From: Providencia rettgeri | Lineage (GTDB): Bacteria > Pseudomonadota > Gammaproteobacteria > Enterobacterales > Enterobacteriaceae | Direction of reading: 5' to 3' | Assembly (NCBI RefSeq): GCF_041075285.1 | Contig: NZ_CP163512.1 | Location: forward strand, 3,844,001-3,908,000 | DNA: 64,000 nt | Part shown: positions 28,004 to 37,211 of the stretch, piece after piece | Position numbering within the stretch: position 1 is the stretch's first letter | Layout: the number at the start of each line of letters is the position of its first letter | The notes under the pieces: model-generated | What the model was told of the DNA's origin: nothing | What the model saw: the letters and a program-made list of their open reading frames with translations, nothing else | The model's database searches: none | Made by a program: the position numbers and the translations under genes

Positions 28004-28843
28004 ATGAAAGCTCGTATTCTAACGACTGTTTTACTTACAGGTTTGGCGCTGACAGCGAATGTCGCTAGCGCAGATAAATTAGATGATATTAAACAAGCGG
28101 GTGTGATCCGTATTTCCGTATTTGATAGTAACCCACCGTTTGGTTTTATAGACCCACAGACTAAAAAACTAGCAGGTTATGACGTTGATATCGCACAGGA
28201 AATCGCTGATGGTTTAGGCGTAAAACTGGAACTGCGCCCAACGAATCCTGCAAACCGTATTCCATTGCTGACCTCAGGTAAAGTTGACCTGATTGGTGCG
28301 AACTTCACGATCACCGATGAACGAGCAAAACAGGTTGATTTTTCAATCCCTGATTTCGCAACGGGGCAAAAATTTATTGCTCGCAAAGGCGTATTAAAAA
28401 CCCCTGACGATATCAAACCTCTGCGTATTGGTGCAGACAAAGGTACCGTACAAGAAGTAACGCTGCGTGAACGTTTCCCTGATACTAAAGTGATTTCGTA
28501 TGATGATACTCCGCAAGCATTCGCTGCGCTACGTAACGGTAATGTCCAAGCGATTACGCAAGACGATGCAAAATTGGTTGGCTTATTAGGTAACTTGCCA
28601 GAGAAAGTGAAAGCGGATTTTGAAATATCACCGTTTAGCTTAACCAAAGAGTATCAAGCGCTGGCTGCGAGTAAAGGTGAAACGCGTTTAATTGAAAACG
28701 TGAACGAAACCCTATTGAAACTGGAAAAAGACGGTAAAGCGCAAGTGATTTATAACCGTTGGTTTGGTCCAGACACTAAAGCGGCACAGCCTCGGGGAGA
28801 TTTCAAATTTGCCCCACTGAGTGAGCAGCAACCACAGTCTTAA
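28004..28843 (+). CDS. Polar amino acid-type ABC transporter substrate-binding protein
   Basis: 279-aa periplasmic solute-binding protein of family 3. Signal peptide of about 23 residues (ending NVASA-DKL). The mature start DKLDDIKQAGVIRISVFDSNPPFGF is typical, with GYDVDIAQEIA and the ligand-contacting region LTSGKVDLIGANFTITDERA. The substrate is probably a polar amino acid, but the exact one cannot be told. Followed by two permease genes; no ATPase gene is adjacent. Confidence 0.85.
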   Translation: MKARILTTVLLTGLALTANVASADKLDDIKQAGVIRISVFDSNPPFGFIDPQTKKLAGYDVDIAQEIADGLGVKLELRPTNPANRIPLLTSGKVDLIGANFTITDERAKQVDFSIPDFATGQKFIARKGVLKTPDDIKPLRIGADKGTVQEVTLRERFPDTKVISYDDTPQAFAALRNGNVQAITQDDAKLVGLLGNLPEKVKADFEISPFSLTKEYQALAASKGETRLIENVNETLLKLEKDGKAQVIYNRWFGPDTKAAQPRGDFKFAPLSEQQPQS

Positions 28844-28955
28844 TCGGTAATGGTATAAGTACTCAGTAAGTTGAAACCCTGCACACTGTGCGGGGTTCTT
28901 GGTTATACGGGGTCAGTTTTTAATCACAGGACGTGAAAGAAATAGGTCGTGAACT

Positions 28956-29708
28956 ATGTTTGAGAAATTTGTTAGTGGTGATTTTTGGTCTGCGCATTTA
29001 TTAGCGCCGCAGTACCTTGAATGGTTTGGTTATGGTTTTGTTTTAACCGTCTGGATATCTGTTTGCACCATTATTGCCGCTACCTTTTTAGGCTTTTTAG
29101 TTGCATCAGCAAAGGATAGCCAGATAGCTCCTCTGCGTTGGGGAGTGAGTATCTATATTTCTATTTTTAGAAACACGCCTTTGTTGGTGCAGTTATTTTT
29201 CTGGTATTTCGCCTCGGGGGAAATTCTTCCTTCTGCGGCGATGGAATGGCTAAATACTCCCCATGAAATTGTTATTCTAGGGCTAACGGTTGCCTGGCCT
29301 TCCTTTGAGTTTTTAGCCGGTTTTATTGGATTAACGTTATACACTGTCCCATTTATTGCTGAAGAAATTCGTGCGGGGATCCGCGGTGTACGTCAAGGGC
29401 AAAAATATGCCGCATTCGCTCTGGGACTGACCTCATGGCAAGCCATGAAACTAGTGGTATTACCTCAGGCGGTCAAAATCGCCATGCCACCGTTACTCGG
29501 TCAATATATGAATGTCGTGAAAAACTCCTCGTTAACTATGGCGATTGGTGTCGCGGAGCTATCTTATGTGTCTCGCCAAGTAGACAGCCAAACGTTGCAA
29601 ACTTTCACCGCATTTGGGATTGCAACAGTGCTGTATATCGCGATTATTGCGTTAATGGAAGGTTGGGGACAATGGCGTCTACAACGTAACTTGGCTCAGG
29701 GGATATAG
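28956..29708 (+). CDS. Amino acid ABC transporter permease (GltJ/HisM type)
   Basis: 250-aa inner-membrane permease of the HisMQ family with about five helices. It contains FRNTPLLVQLFFWYF and the coupling EAA loop EEIRAGIRGVRQGQKYAAFALGL (given in parts: EEIRAGIRGV, RQGQKYAAFALG). It pairs with the next permease (stop and ATG only 1 bp apart) to form the membrane channel. Needs an ATPase that is not encoded in the window. Confidence 0.88.
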   Translation: MFEKFVSGDFWSAHLLAPQYLEWFGYGFVLTVWISVCTIIAATFLGFLVASAKDSQIAPLRWGVSIYISIFRNTPLLVQLFFWYFASGEILPSAAMEWLNTPHEIVILGLTVAWPSFEFLAGFIGLTLYTVPFIAEEIRAGIRGVRQGQKYAAFALGLTSWQAMKLVVLPQAVKIAMPPLLGQYMNVVKNSSLTMAIGVAELSYVSRQVDSQTLQTFTAFGIATVLYIAIIALMEGWGQWRLQRNLAQGI

Positions 29709-29709
29709 C

Positions 29710-30462
29710 ATGGATTTTTCAGTGATCGAACAAAATTGGCAATATTTACTGTTTGGTACTTTTCCTAATGGGCCTTTAGAAGGGGCTGCATTAACACTTG
29801 TGATTAGTTTATTCGCTGGGGCGGCGTCGATTGTTTTAGGCACCTTAGGCGGTATTGCTCTAGCGATGTTAAGGGGTTTTTGGGTTAACTTGTTTGCGGC
29901 AGTATTAGGTTTTTTCCGTGCAATTCCCGTTATTATGCTGATATTTTGGACCTATTTCTTGTTGCCAATATTATTAGGCACCGAGATCCCGGGGATCACC
30001 ACAGTTGTGTGCGCGTTAGCCTTGATCACGTCGGCTTATTTGGCGCATGCCGTAAAAGCGGGGATCTTGGCGATAGGAAAAGGGCAGTGGCAGGCAGGGT
30101 TATCCCTTGGGTTTAGCCGTTGGCAGGTACTGTGGAATATTGTGTTGCCCCAAGCATTGCGAATGATGGTTCCATCGTTTATTAACCAATGGGTTGCGCT
30201 GATTAAAGACACTTCATTGGCCTATGTTGTTGGTGTAGCGGAGTTGTCTTTCTTGGCGACTCAAGTGAATAACCGTGAAATGGTTTATCCGCTCGAAGTT
30301 TTCCTTTTCGTGGCGTTTATCTATTTTGTGATGTGCTTTGCAGTGGAAATTATTGCCAATGTGGCTGCAAAAAAACTCAGTGCACAAAATGACCCGCATA
30401 AGTTGGCGGCAAAACGCGGCTTATTATTTTGGCGTAGACAAAAATTATTGGCGCTATCCTAA
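29710..30462 (+). CDS. Amino acid ABC transporter permease (GltK/HisQ type)
   Basis: 250-aa HisMQ-family permease. Motifs: FRAIPVIMLIFWTYF and the coupling loop HAVKAGILAIGKGQWQAGLSLGF, then VLPQALRMMVPSFINQW. Translation is probably coupled to the upstream permease. The next gene, 179 bp on, is adeP; so the operon ends without the ATP-binding subunit normally found here. Confidence 0.88.
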   Translation: MDFSVIEQNWQYLLFGTFPNGPLEGAALTLVISLFAGAASIVLGTLGGIALAMLRGFWVNLFAAVLGFFRAIPVIMLIFWTYFLLPILLGTEIPGITTVVCALALITSAYLAHAVKAGILAIGKGQWQAGLSLGFSRWQVLWNIVLPQALRMMVPSFINQWVALIKDTSLAYVVGVAELSFLATQVNNREMVYPLEVFLFVAFIYFVMCFAVEIIANVAAKKLSAQNDPHKLAAKRGLLFWRRQKLLALS

Positions 30463-30641
30463 ATTTGCTGGCGGTTTTTATACCGCCCTTCTTTTACTTT
30501 TCATTTTATTCTTATTTTAATTCACCGCGTTGTATCAGTTAGTTAGGACATTCTGCTTGTGGAATTTTACGCAATCGTTTTCTTTTGTGATTTTTAATTG
30601 TAGTATAGGGCGAAAAAAACTTTTTTTAGGCGCCATATCTA

Positions 30642-31976
30642 ATGAGTAATCAATCTTCTAGCTCGGCACAATCGCAGAGCTTGTTTCAGCGTGTTTTTAA
30701 ATTACAAGAACACGGCACAACAGCACGAACTGAAGTTGTTGCTGGCTTCACGACCTTCCTGACGATGGTGTATATCGTCTTTGTTAACCCACAAATTTTG
30801 TCAATTGCGGGCATGGATATCAACGCGGTGTTTGTCACCACGTGTTTGATTGCCGCTATAGGCAGTATTTTGATGGGCTTACTGGCTAACCTACCAATTG
30901 CAGTTGCACCGGCGATGGGGCTCAATGCCTTCTTTGCATTTGTGGTGGTTGGTGCAATGGGTTATTCATGGCAAGTGGCAATGGGTGCTGTTTTTTGGGG
31001 CGCAGTTGGCTTGTTTATCCTGACATTATTCCGTATTCGTTATTGGATTATTGCGAATATCCCTTTGAGTCTGCGTGTGGGGATCACTAGCGGTATTGGT
31101 CTATTTATCGCGATGATGGGGCTAAAGAACTCTGGTATTATCGTGGCAAACCCAGACACATTGGTGTCTATTGGTAATTTGACACACCATAACGTGTGGT
31201 TAGGTGCACTGGGCTTTTTTATTATCGCTATCTTAGCCGCGCGTAATATTCACGCAGCGGTGTTAGTGTCAATTGCGGTGACCACCTTAATTGGGCTGGC
31301 TCTGGGGGATGTGAAATTTACAGGTATTTTCTCTATGCCACCGAGTATCACCAGCGTGGTTGGGCAAGTGGATTTTGCTAATTCACTGGATTTAGCGCTA
31401 TCCGGTGTGATTTTTGCTTTTATGTTAGTCAACTTGTTTGACTCATCAGGCACCATGATCGGGGTTACTGACAAAGCAGGGATCACCAATGAACGGGGGA
31501 CTTTCCCTCGAATGAAGCAAGCCCTGTACGTTGATAGTTTAAGTTCTGTTACGGGTTCGGCAATGGGAACCTCATCGGTAACGGCTTATATTGAAAGTTC
31601 GTCGGGGGTTTCAGTCGGTGGGCGCACGGGGTTAACTGCTGTTGTTGTTGGGATCTTATTCCTACTGACCATGTTTGTCTCACCACTGGCAGGTATGGTT
31701 CCGACTTATGCAACCGCAGGGGCTTTGATTTACGTGGGGGTCTTGATGACATCAAGTCTAACTCGCGTTAAATGGGACGATTTAACCGAATCGGTGCCTG
31801 CGTTTATTACGGCAGTGATGATGCCGTTTAGTTTCTCGATTACCGAAGGGATTGCGTTAGGGTTTATTGCGTACTGTGCGATGAAAATCGGCACAGGGCG
31901 CTGGCGTGATCTGGGGCTATGTGTGATTTTAGTTGCGGGGATGTTCTTGCTAAAAATGATCCTAGTCGACGCTTAA
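30642..31976 (+). CDS. adeP: Adenine permease (NCS2 family)
   Basis: 444-aa inner-membrane proton symporter with about 13 membrane segments. Closely resembles E. coli AdeP (PurP/YieG): the N-terminal EHGTTARTEVVAGFTTFLT, the central NLFDSSGTMIGVTDKAG and the GTSSVTAYIESSSGVSVGGRTG segments agree, whereas GhxP differs at these places. Imports adenine at high affinity. An ERIC-like element follows its stop. Confidence 0.93.
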   Translation: MSNQSSSSAQSQSLFQRVFKLQEHGTTARTEVVAGFTTFLTMVYIVFVNPQILSIAGMDINAVFVTTCLIAAIGSILMGLLANLPIAVAPAMGLNAFFAFVVVGAMGYSWQVAMGAVFWGAVGLFILTLFRIRYWIIANIPLSLRVGITSGIGLFIAMMGLKNSGIIVANPDTLVSIGNLTHHNVWLGALGFFIIAILAARNIHAAVLVSIAVTTLIGLALGDVKFTGIFSMPPSITSVVGQVDFANSLDLALSGVIFAFMLVNLFDSSGTMIGVTDKAGITNERGTFPRMKQALYVDSLSSVTGSAMGTSSVTAYIESSSGVSVGGRTGLTAVVVGILFLLTMFVSPLAGMVPTYATAGALIYVGVLMTSSLTRVKWDDLTESVPAFITAVMMPFSFSITEGIALGFIAYCAMKIGTGRWRDLGLCVILVAGMFLLKMILVDA

Positions 31977-31984
31977 AATGCTCG

Positions 31985-32111
31985 GATACTCGTCATACTT
32001 CGAGCTGTGGCGTTGTTGTCTACACATGGTTACTCGGAGCACATACTGGTGTATGTTCTTCGAGAAAACCTCGTTTGGCGACTAACCACAGTTCGAATTA
32101 TTTAGCGTGTT
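31985..32111 (+). repeat. ERIC-like repeat, single copy
   Basis: 127-bp element just after adeP with left end ATACTCGTCATACTTCGAGCTGTGG, core GCACATACTGGTGTATG and right end CCACAGTTCGAATTATTTAG (parts only). It probably forms the 3' hairpin of the adeP message. From 32112 to 32374 no gene is seen; the yihI promoter should lie there. Confidence 0.85.
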
Positions 32112-32374
32112 GGAATTCTCTAGAATATTACTCAGTATATCTTGTTTAGCAGCACCCATTTTTTAAAGTCATCTAATGGGTTAATCATTTCTCTTTTTTC
32201 TATTCGAATCCCTCTGCATGCAACACAGATTATTTAAGGTATAATCAATAAAGTACTATTGCGAAGGCAGGGTGGAATAAAAAAATCCACTGAAATTGCA
32301 AACTAGTGCTTTCCCCCTTTATGGGATCCTGCTAGATTTCGCAGCAGAAACTGACTTTACCAAGGTATCAGACC

Positions 32375-32887
32375 ATGAATGCACCCAAAAAACCGGCAGT
32401 TAAGCCAAAGAAAAAATACCGTAAAACCAAAGAAGAATTAAATGCGGAAGGCCGTGAACGTAAACGTGAGAAAAAACGTCGTGGTCATAAAGCAGGCAGT
32501 CGCTATGAGATACAAACATCTAATAAGCAAAGTGGCGGGCAAAATGTCTCAGTTGATCCGCGCTTAGGCAGTAAAAAACCTGTCCCTTTAATTGTGGATG
32601 ACAAACAAATCACTAAGCCTGTTGTAGAGAAAAAACAGCCTACTATTAAAGAAAAACTGTCGCCTGAAAAAGAATTAGAACTATTAGAAAGTGATGACCG
32701 TTTAGATAGCCTACTTGCACGCTTAGAAGACGGCGAAACGGTGAGTGCGGAAGAACAAAAATATATTGATACGTGCTTAGACCGTATTGATGAACTGATG
32801 AATATCCTAGGCATTGAATATGCCGAAGAAGAGGAAGAAGACGAAGATAAATTAGATGATATTATGCGCATCCTAAAAAGCAAATAA
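32375..32887 (+). CDS. yihI: Der GTPase-activating protein YihI
   Basis: 170-aa highly charged protein. The N-terminal 60 residues are Lys/Arg-rich (KPKKKYRKTKEELNAEGRER), and the C-terminal half is acidic with conserved LDSLLARLEDGETVSAEEQ and LDRIDELMNILGI, ending in an Asp/Glu run. In E. coli YihI stimulates the GTPase Der and affects late ribosome assembly. Sits directly upstream of hemN on the same strand. Confidence 0.93.
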   Translation: MNAPKKPAVKPKKKYRKTKEELNAEGRERKREKKRRGHKAGSRYEIQTSNKQSGGQNVSVDPRLGSKKPVPLIVDDKQITKPVVEKKQPTIKEKLSPEKELELLESDDRLDSLLARLEDGETVSAEEQKYIDTCLDRIDELMNILGIEYAEEEEEDEDKLDDIMRILKSK

Positions 32888-32898
32888 CGTCGTTTAAC

Positions 32899-32928
32899 CA
32901 TCCCTCGCACAAATGAGGGATGCGTCTA
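32899..32928 (+). terminator. Terminator after yihI
   Basis: CATCCCTC / GAGGGATG stem separated by GCACAAAT, followed by CGTCTATTTTT. Lies about 12 bp after the yihI stop. Confidence 0.75.
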
Positions 32929-33092
32929 TTTTTCCAACAAACACACTTTTCTTTGATGTTGCATCAAGTCTCTTTTCGCTAACATATTTATAATATTATT
33001 TAAGTTGTGAAACTTTCACGCTCACCAAATAACAATTAAATAAGGTGCAACCCATTGTTATGGTTTGAGATTTTGGTCAATTGAGGAATGTT

Positions 33093-34466
33093 ATGTCAGA
33101 GCAAAATATTGTTTGGGATCTTTCTCTCATTCAAAAATATAACTATTCAGGGCCGCGGTATACATCATACCCAACCGCCCTAGAATTTAATCAACACTAT
33201 GATGAACAAGCGTTTATAAGCGCAACAGCACGTTATCCTGAACGTCCGTTATCTCTATATGTGCACATTCCTTTTTGCCATAAACTCTGCTACTTCTGTG
33301 GTTGCAATAAGCTCGTAACTCGGCAAAAGCATAAAGCAGATGAATATTTAAAAGTTATTGAAAAAGAAATTATTCAACGCGCATCTTTATTAAAAAATCG
33401 TACCGTGACGCAAATGCATTGGGGGGGCGGTACACCGACTTATCTCGATAAAGCACAAGTCAGCCATTTGGTCGGTTTATTAAAAAAACATTTTCATTTT
33501 GCACCTACTGCGGAAATGTCTATTGAGGTAGATCCGCGGGAAATCGAATTAGATATGATTGACCATTTGCGCAGCGAAGGCTTTAATCGCCTGAGTATGG
33601 GGGTGCAGGATTTCAATAAAGAAGTGCAGGTGTTGGTAAACCGAGAACAAGATGAAGAGTTTATCTTTGCTTTGATAAAACGCGCGAAAGAAATCGGTTT
33701 TACGTCAACCAGCATTGATCTGATCTATGGTTTGCCAAAACAGACCCCTGAAAGCTTTGCTTTTACGTTGAAGAAAGTGGCTGAATTATCGCCAGACCGT
33801 TTAAGCGTGTTTAATTACGCTCACTTACCAAACTTATTTGCTGCCCAGCGCAAGATCAAAGATGCTGATTTACCAAGTGCAGAGCAGAAACTCGATATTT
33901 TACAAGAGACGATCGCGAATTTAACAAAAGGTGGCTATCAGTTTATTGGAATGGATCACTTTGCTCGCCCTGAAGATGAGTTGGCCGTGGCACAGCGTGA
34001 AGGAATTTTACACCGTAATTTCCAAGGTTATACCACACAAGGGGATTGCGATCTTTTAGGGTTAGGTGTGTCGGCGATCAGTATGTTAGGGGACAACTAC
34101 GCACAGAATCAGAAAGACTTAAAAACTTACTATGCGCAAGTGGAAGAACAAGGGCACGCCTTATGGCGAGGCTTAGTGTTAACCGATGATGACTGCCTGC
34201 GTCGTGATGTGATCAAAACATTAATCTGTAATTTCCAACTGGATTTTGCACAAATTGAAGCGATATATTCAATTGATTTTAAATCTTATTTTAAAGAAGA
34301 TTTGGAATTGTTAAAGCCAATGGCAGAAGATGGGCTGGTGGAAGTCAGTGAAACGGGTATTAAAGTCACACCGCGCGGACGTTTGTTAATTCGTAATGTG
34401 TGTATGTGTTTTGATGTGTATCTTAGAAGTCAAATGCGTGTTCGCCAATTTTCTCGCGTCATCTAA
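33093..34466 (+). CDS. hemN: Oxygen-independent coproporphyrinogen III oxidase HemN
   Basis: 457-aa radical SAM enzyme that converts coproporphyrinogen III to protoporphyrinogen IX without oxygen, in haem synthesis. The Fe-S cluster motif CHKLCYFCGCN (about residues 62-72) is intact, with WGGGTPTYL and the HemN C-terminal domain RDVIKTLICNF. The frame opens 4 codons earlier; MSEQNIVWDLSLI with GAGGAATGTT in front is the start. The ERIC-like repeat begins at its stop codon. Confidence 0.96.
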   Translation: MSEQNIVWDLSLIQKYNYSGPRYTSYPTALEFNQHYDEQAFISATARYPERPLSLYVHIPFCHKLCYFCGCNKLVTRQKHKADEYLKVIEKEIIQRASLLKNRTVTQMHWGGGTPTYLDKAQVSHLVGLLKKHFHFAPTAEMSIEVDPREIELDMIDHLRSEGFNRLSMGVQDFNKEVQVLVNREQDEEFIFALIKRAKEIGFTSTSIDLIYGLPKQTPESFAFTLKKVAELSPDRLSVFNYAHLPNLFAAQRKIKDADLPSAEQKLDILQETIANLTKGGYQFIGMDHFARPEDELAVAQREGILHRNFQGYTTQGDCDLLGLGVSAISMLGDNYAQNQKDLKTYYAQVEEQGHALWRGLVLTDDDCLRRDVIKTLICNFQLDFAQIEAIYSIDFKSYFKEDLELLKPMAEDGLVEVSETGIKVTPRGRLLIRNVCMCFDVYLRSQMRVRQFSRVI

Positions 34467-34592
34467 ATGTTCGTCATACTTCACGTCGTGGATTTGTTGT
34501 CCGCTCTCGGTCACTCGGGGCACATACTTTTGTATGCTCCCCGAGATAACCTCGTTTGACGCCTAGCCACAACGTGAATTATTTAGCACATT
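34466..34592 (+). repeat. ERIC-like repeat, single copy
   Basis: 127-bp element with ends AATGT/ACATT, core GGGGCACATACTTTTGTATGCTCCCCGAG (imperfect palindrome; given in overlapping parts GGGGCACATAC and GTATGCTCCCC). It starts at the last base of the hemN stop codon and ends 23 bp before the ampC stop, so it separates two converging genes and may act as a bidirectional hairpin. Confidence 0.88.
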
Positions 34593-34614
34593 GACTCTTA
34601 GCTAGAAATCTAAT

Positions 34615-35757
34615 TTACTGATTAATCTTTTCAATTAGCTGATAAGCGGCACTAATGCGGTCGGGGATCGGGTACCATTTATTAGCAAGGAGCACCACGG
34701 CGACTTGCTCTTCAGGAATAAATACCGCGTAGCTGGCAAAGCCATTGGTTGAGCCTGTTTTGTTATAAAAAGCACGGCTTTCTGGGGGAAGTGCGGGCAC
34801 AATCGCTTCCACTTTTTGTGGTTGAAGTGCCATTTCATTACGGTTTCCTTGCTGTAACTGAGAAAGGGACACTGGCCATGGATAACTTTCCCACATCATA
34901 TCTTGCACAAATGAATCCGTTAAATATAACCCGGTGTGAGTATCCTCAACGGCTTCTTGCCAGGCTTTTGTGACTTTTACCGTTTGCATATTAATTTCAA
35001 GAAAACGAATTAAATCCTTAGCATTGGATTTCAATCCATAAGCTTCAGCATCTAAAATTTGTGGGGTGACCCGTACTGGTTGGTCTTTTTTATTATAACC
35101 TTGTGCATAATTTTTTTGCTGGTTATTAGGTACGTGAATATAAGTGTGCTTGAGACCAAGGGAAGGTAGCATCAATTTTTCCATGGCTTGTTCAAACGGC
35201 ATCTTTAACTGTTTTGCTGTCACAATACCTAATAGCCCAACCCCTAAATTAGAGTATGAACGAAACTGACCAATCGCTTTTTCAGGGATCCAATGTTGGT
35301 AATAACGGGTGAGTTCTGTCGAATTAGTGATCGTATCAGGCACAAACAAAGATAAGCCTGATGTATGGGTTGCAAGGTTCATAACACTAATATGATCAAA
35401 GGCAGAACCTTTTAATTCAGGCAAATAGTGACTGACTTTTTGTGAAAAATCTAATTTACCCTGCCCTTGTGCATAGGCAGCCAAAGTGGCCGTGAACGTT
35501 TTTGACAGCGAGCCAATTTCAAACAATGTGTTGTCATTTACAGGGTTTAGGCTTTGTTTGGATTGAACACCATAGTGGTAAATATAGCGCTTTCCTTCCA
35601 GTGAAATTGCGACAGACATACCTGGAATGCCTTGCTGTTTCATCAACGGTTTAATGATGCTATCCACATCTTGTTGGCTTAATGCGTTGGCTGAAAGGGT
35701 AGTGAAAGCCAAACTAAGAGCGACAAACATCCGCCCCTGACGAAAAATATTTTTCAT
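34615..35757 (-). CDS. ampC: Class C beta-lactamase (AmpC type)
   Basis: 380-aa periplasmic serine beta-lactamase. Signal peptide of about 26 residues ending in ANA-LSQQ. Active-site motifs: SLSK in FEIGSLSKTF (catalytic Ser), YSN in FRSYSNLGVG (usually YAN in class C) and KTG in FYNKTGSTNGF. The region following motif 1 reads LATHTSGLSLFVPD, one residue shorter and less typical than LATYTAGGLPLQVPD. The frame opens 39 codons earlier, but MKNIFRQG at 35757 begins the signal peptide. Divergent ampR 182 bp away suggests induction by cell-wall fragments. Confidence 0.9.
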   Translation of the reverse strand: MKNIFRQGRMFVALSLAFTTLSANALSQQDVDSIIKPLMKQQGIPGMSVAISLEGKRYIYHYGVQSKQSLNPVNDNTLFEIGSLSKTFTATLAAYAQGQGKLDFSQKVSHYLPELKGSAFDHISVMNLATHTSGLSLFVPDTITNSTELTRYYQHWIPEKAIGQFRSYSNLGVGLLGIVTAKQLKMPFEQAMEKLMLPSLGLKHTYIHVPNNQQKNYAQGYNKKDQPVRVTPQILDAEAYGLKSNAKDLIRFLEINMQTVKVTKAWQEAVEDTHTGLYLTDSFVQDMMWESYPWPVSLSQLQQGNRNEMALQPQKVEAIVPALPPESRAFYNKTGSTNGFASYAVFIPEEQVAVVLLANKWYPIPDRISAAYQLIEKINQ

Positions 35758-35939
35758 AGGTTGTCCAATTAAATAAAAGTTTAAGTTATTGCTCGCTGAT
35801 TTTGAAAAGTACTTCAGTGCGGCAAGTAAGTGCCGTAATATAGCAATGAGTTGCTTAAAATAGCCGTTGAGCAAGAGTATGCGTGTTTTAAGTTATTTTT
35901 TAAAACGATATAAAATTCGATGAGCCAAAAGAAAATCTT
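35758..35939. promoter_or_regulatory. ampC-ampR divergent intergenic region
   Basis: 182 bp between the two divergent starts. AmpR-family regulators bind such a region and control both genes. A hairpin-capable GCGGCA/TGCCGT pair lies at about 35819-35836. I could not identify the LysR operator with confidence. Confidence 0.5.
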
Positions 35940-36821
35940 ATGTCAGGAAATTACCGTCATCGCCTCCCACTTAACGCTCTTCGCGCATTTGAAGCGTCAG
36001 CGCGGCATTTAAGTTTTACGCGAGCAGGGCTGGAATTGAATGTGACTCAGGCTGCAGTGAGTCAGCAGGTTCGCTTGTTAGAAGAGCAATTAGGTTTAGA
36101 ATTATTCATTCGTTTATCAAGAGGTTTAGCGTTAACTGATGAGGGTCTAGCGCTTTTGCCTGTATTAAGTCGCTCTTTCGATCAAATTGAATCCCTATTA
36201 ATGCAATTTGAAGATGGACACTACCATGAAGTGTTAAGTATTTCAGTGGTCGGAACTTTTGCGGTTGGCTGGCTATTACCCCGCTTAAGGAAATTTTCTG
36301 ATCTATACCCATATATTGATTTACGTATTATGACCCACAATAACGTGGTGAATTTAGCCGCTGAAGGTGTTGATTTTGCTATTCGTTTTGGCGAAGGGCT
36401 ATGGCCATTAGTGGAAAATATTCCATTATTTTCCACCTCCCATGCGGTGTTGTGTTCAGAAAAAGTCGCTGCTAATTTGTCGTCACCACTGGACTTAAAA
36501 GAGCAAAATTTGCTGCGCTCTTATCGTAAGGATGAGTGGGAAAAGTGGTTTTTGGCGGCGGGAATAGAACCCTGGCGGGTAAAAGGACCTGTTTTTGATT
36601 CTTCTCGCTTAATGGTTGAAGCGGCAATATTAACGGACAGTGTTGCGCTAGTACCAAGCTGTATGTTTGAACATGAACTTAGGGCGGGAACATTAGTACA
36701 GCCTTTTGATATTGGAGTTACATTAGGAGGCTACTGGCTAAGCCGCCTAAAGTCGAAGTTAATGACGCCAGCGATGACGATTTTCCAACAATGGATTATA
36801 GAAGAGGCACAACATTGTTAA
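35940..36821 (+). CDS. ampR: LysR-family regulator AmpR
   Basis: 293-aa LysR-type regulator (AmpR usually about 291). The N-terminal winged HTH LPLNALRAFEASARHLSFTRAGLELNVTQAAVS (parts: LNALRAFEASARHLSFT, VTQAAVSQQVRLLE) and the C-terminal effector domain with GEGLWPLVEN fit AmpR rather than GcvA. AmpR activates ampC when anhydro-muropeptides accumulate and represses when UDP-MurNAc-pentapeptide prevails. Orientation divergent to ampC is the standard inducible arrangement. Confidence 0.9.
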   Translation: MSGNYRHRLPLNALRAFEASARHLSFTRAGLELNVTQAAVSQQVRLLEEQLGLELFIRLSRGLALTDEGLALLPVLSRSFDQIESLLMQFEDGHYHEVLSISVVGTFAVGWLLPRLRKFSDLYPYIDLRIMTHNNVVNLAAEGVDFAIRFGEGLWPLVENIPLFSTSHAVLCSEKVAANLSSPLDLKEQNLLRSYRKDEWEKWFLAAGIEPWRVKGPVFDSSRLMVEAAILTDSVALVPSCMFEHELRAGTLVQPFDIGVTLGGYWLSRLKSKLMTPAMTIFQQWIIEEAQHC

Positions 36822-36884
36822 GCCAGCATAACCATATGACTGGCTTAGGTGAGATGACTCTGACGTTTTTCTAAATGCCATAGT

Positions 36885-37172
36885 TTAAAATACAAGCGTT
36901 TCGGCTTCATAGAGGCTTTTTTTGTCATTAATTAAATTATCCGCATGATGTAATGGGATGTAGTCAGAGAAAAAGTAGGCAGGGTCAATCTCAAATATTT
37001 GGCAAAGTTGATAAAGTGTATCAACATGAATATTAACTTCCCCATTTTCATAGCGAGATTGATGCTGTTGGCTAATACCTAACAAAGCACTTAATTCTTT
37101 ACCACTCATTCCGTAGCTTTCTCTTAATGACCTAATTTTCACACCAACAGAGAGGGATATTTTTTTGTTCAT
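36885..37172 (-). CDS. MrpJ-like XRE regulator 3 of the fimbrial cluster
   Basis: 95-aa helix-turn-helix protein. HTH with ISQQHQSRYENGEVNIHVDTL (parts: ISQQHQSRYENGE, VNIHVDTLYQL), the SQQxxSRYE signature of MrpJ-type fimbrial regulators. In Proteus MrpJ represses flagellar genes, coupling adherence with loss of motility; the same role here is inferred. More diverged than the other two copies. AGGA ribosome site. It lies 39 bp after the preceding copy. Confidence 0.82.
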   Translation of the reverse strand: MNKKISLSVGVKIRSLRESYGMSGKELSALLGISQQHQSRYENGEVNIHVDTLYQLCQIFEIDPAYFFSDYIPLHHADNLINDKKSLYEAETLVF

Positions 37173-37211
37173 GATATATCCTTATGAATAACGTTATTTA
37201 AGTATTATTGC

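Noticed and set aside
32953..32967. TTGATG-TTG-CATCAA upstream of hemN as an FNR site
   Set aside because: The half-sites TTGAT/ATCAA are five bases apart, not four as FNR requires; kept only as a palindrome.
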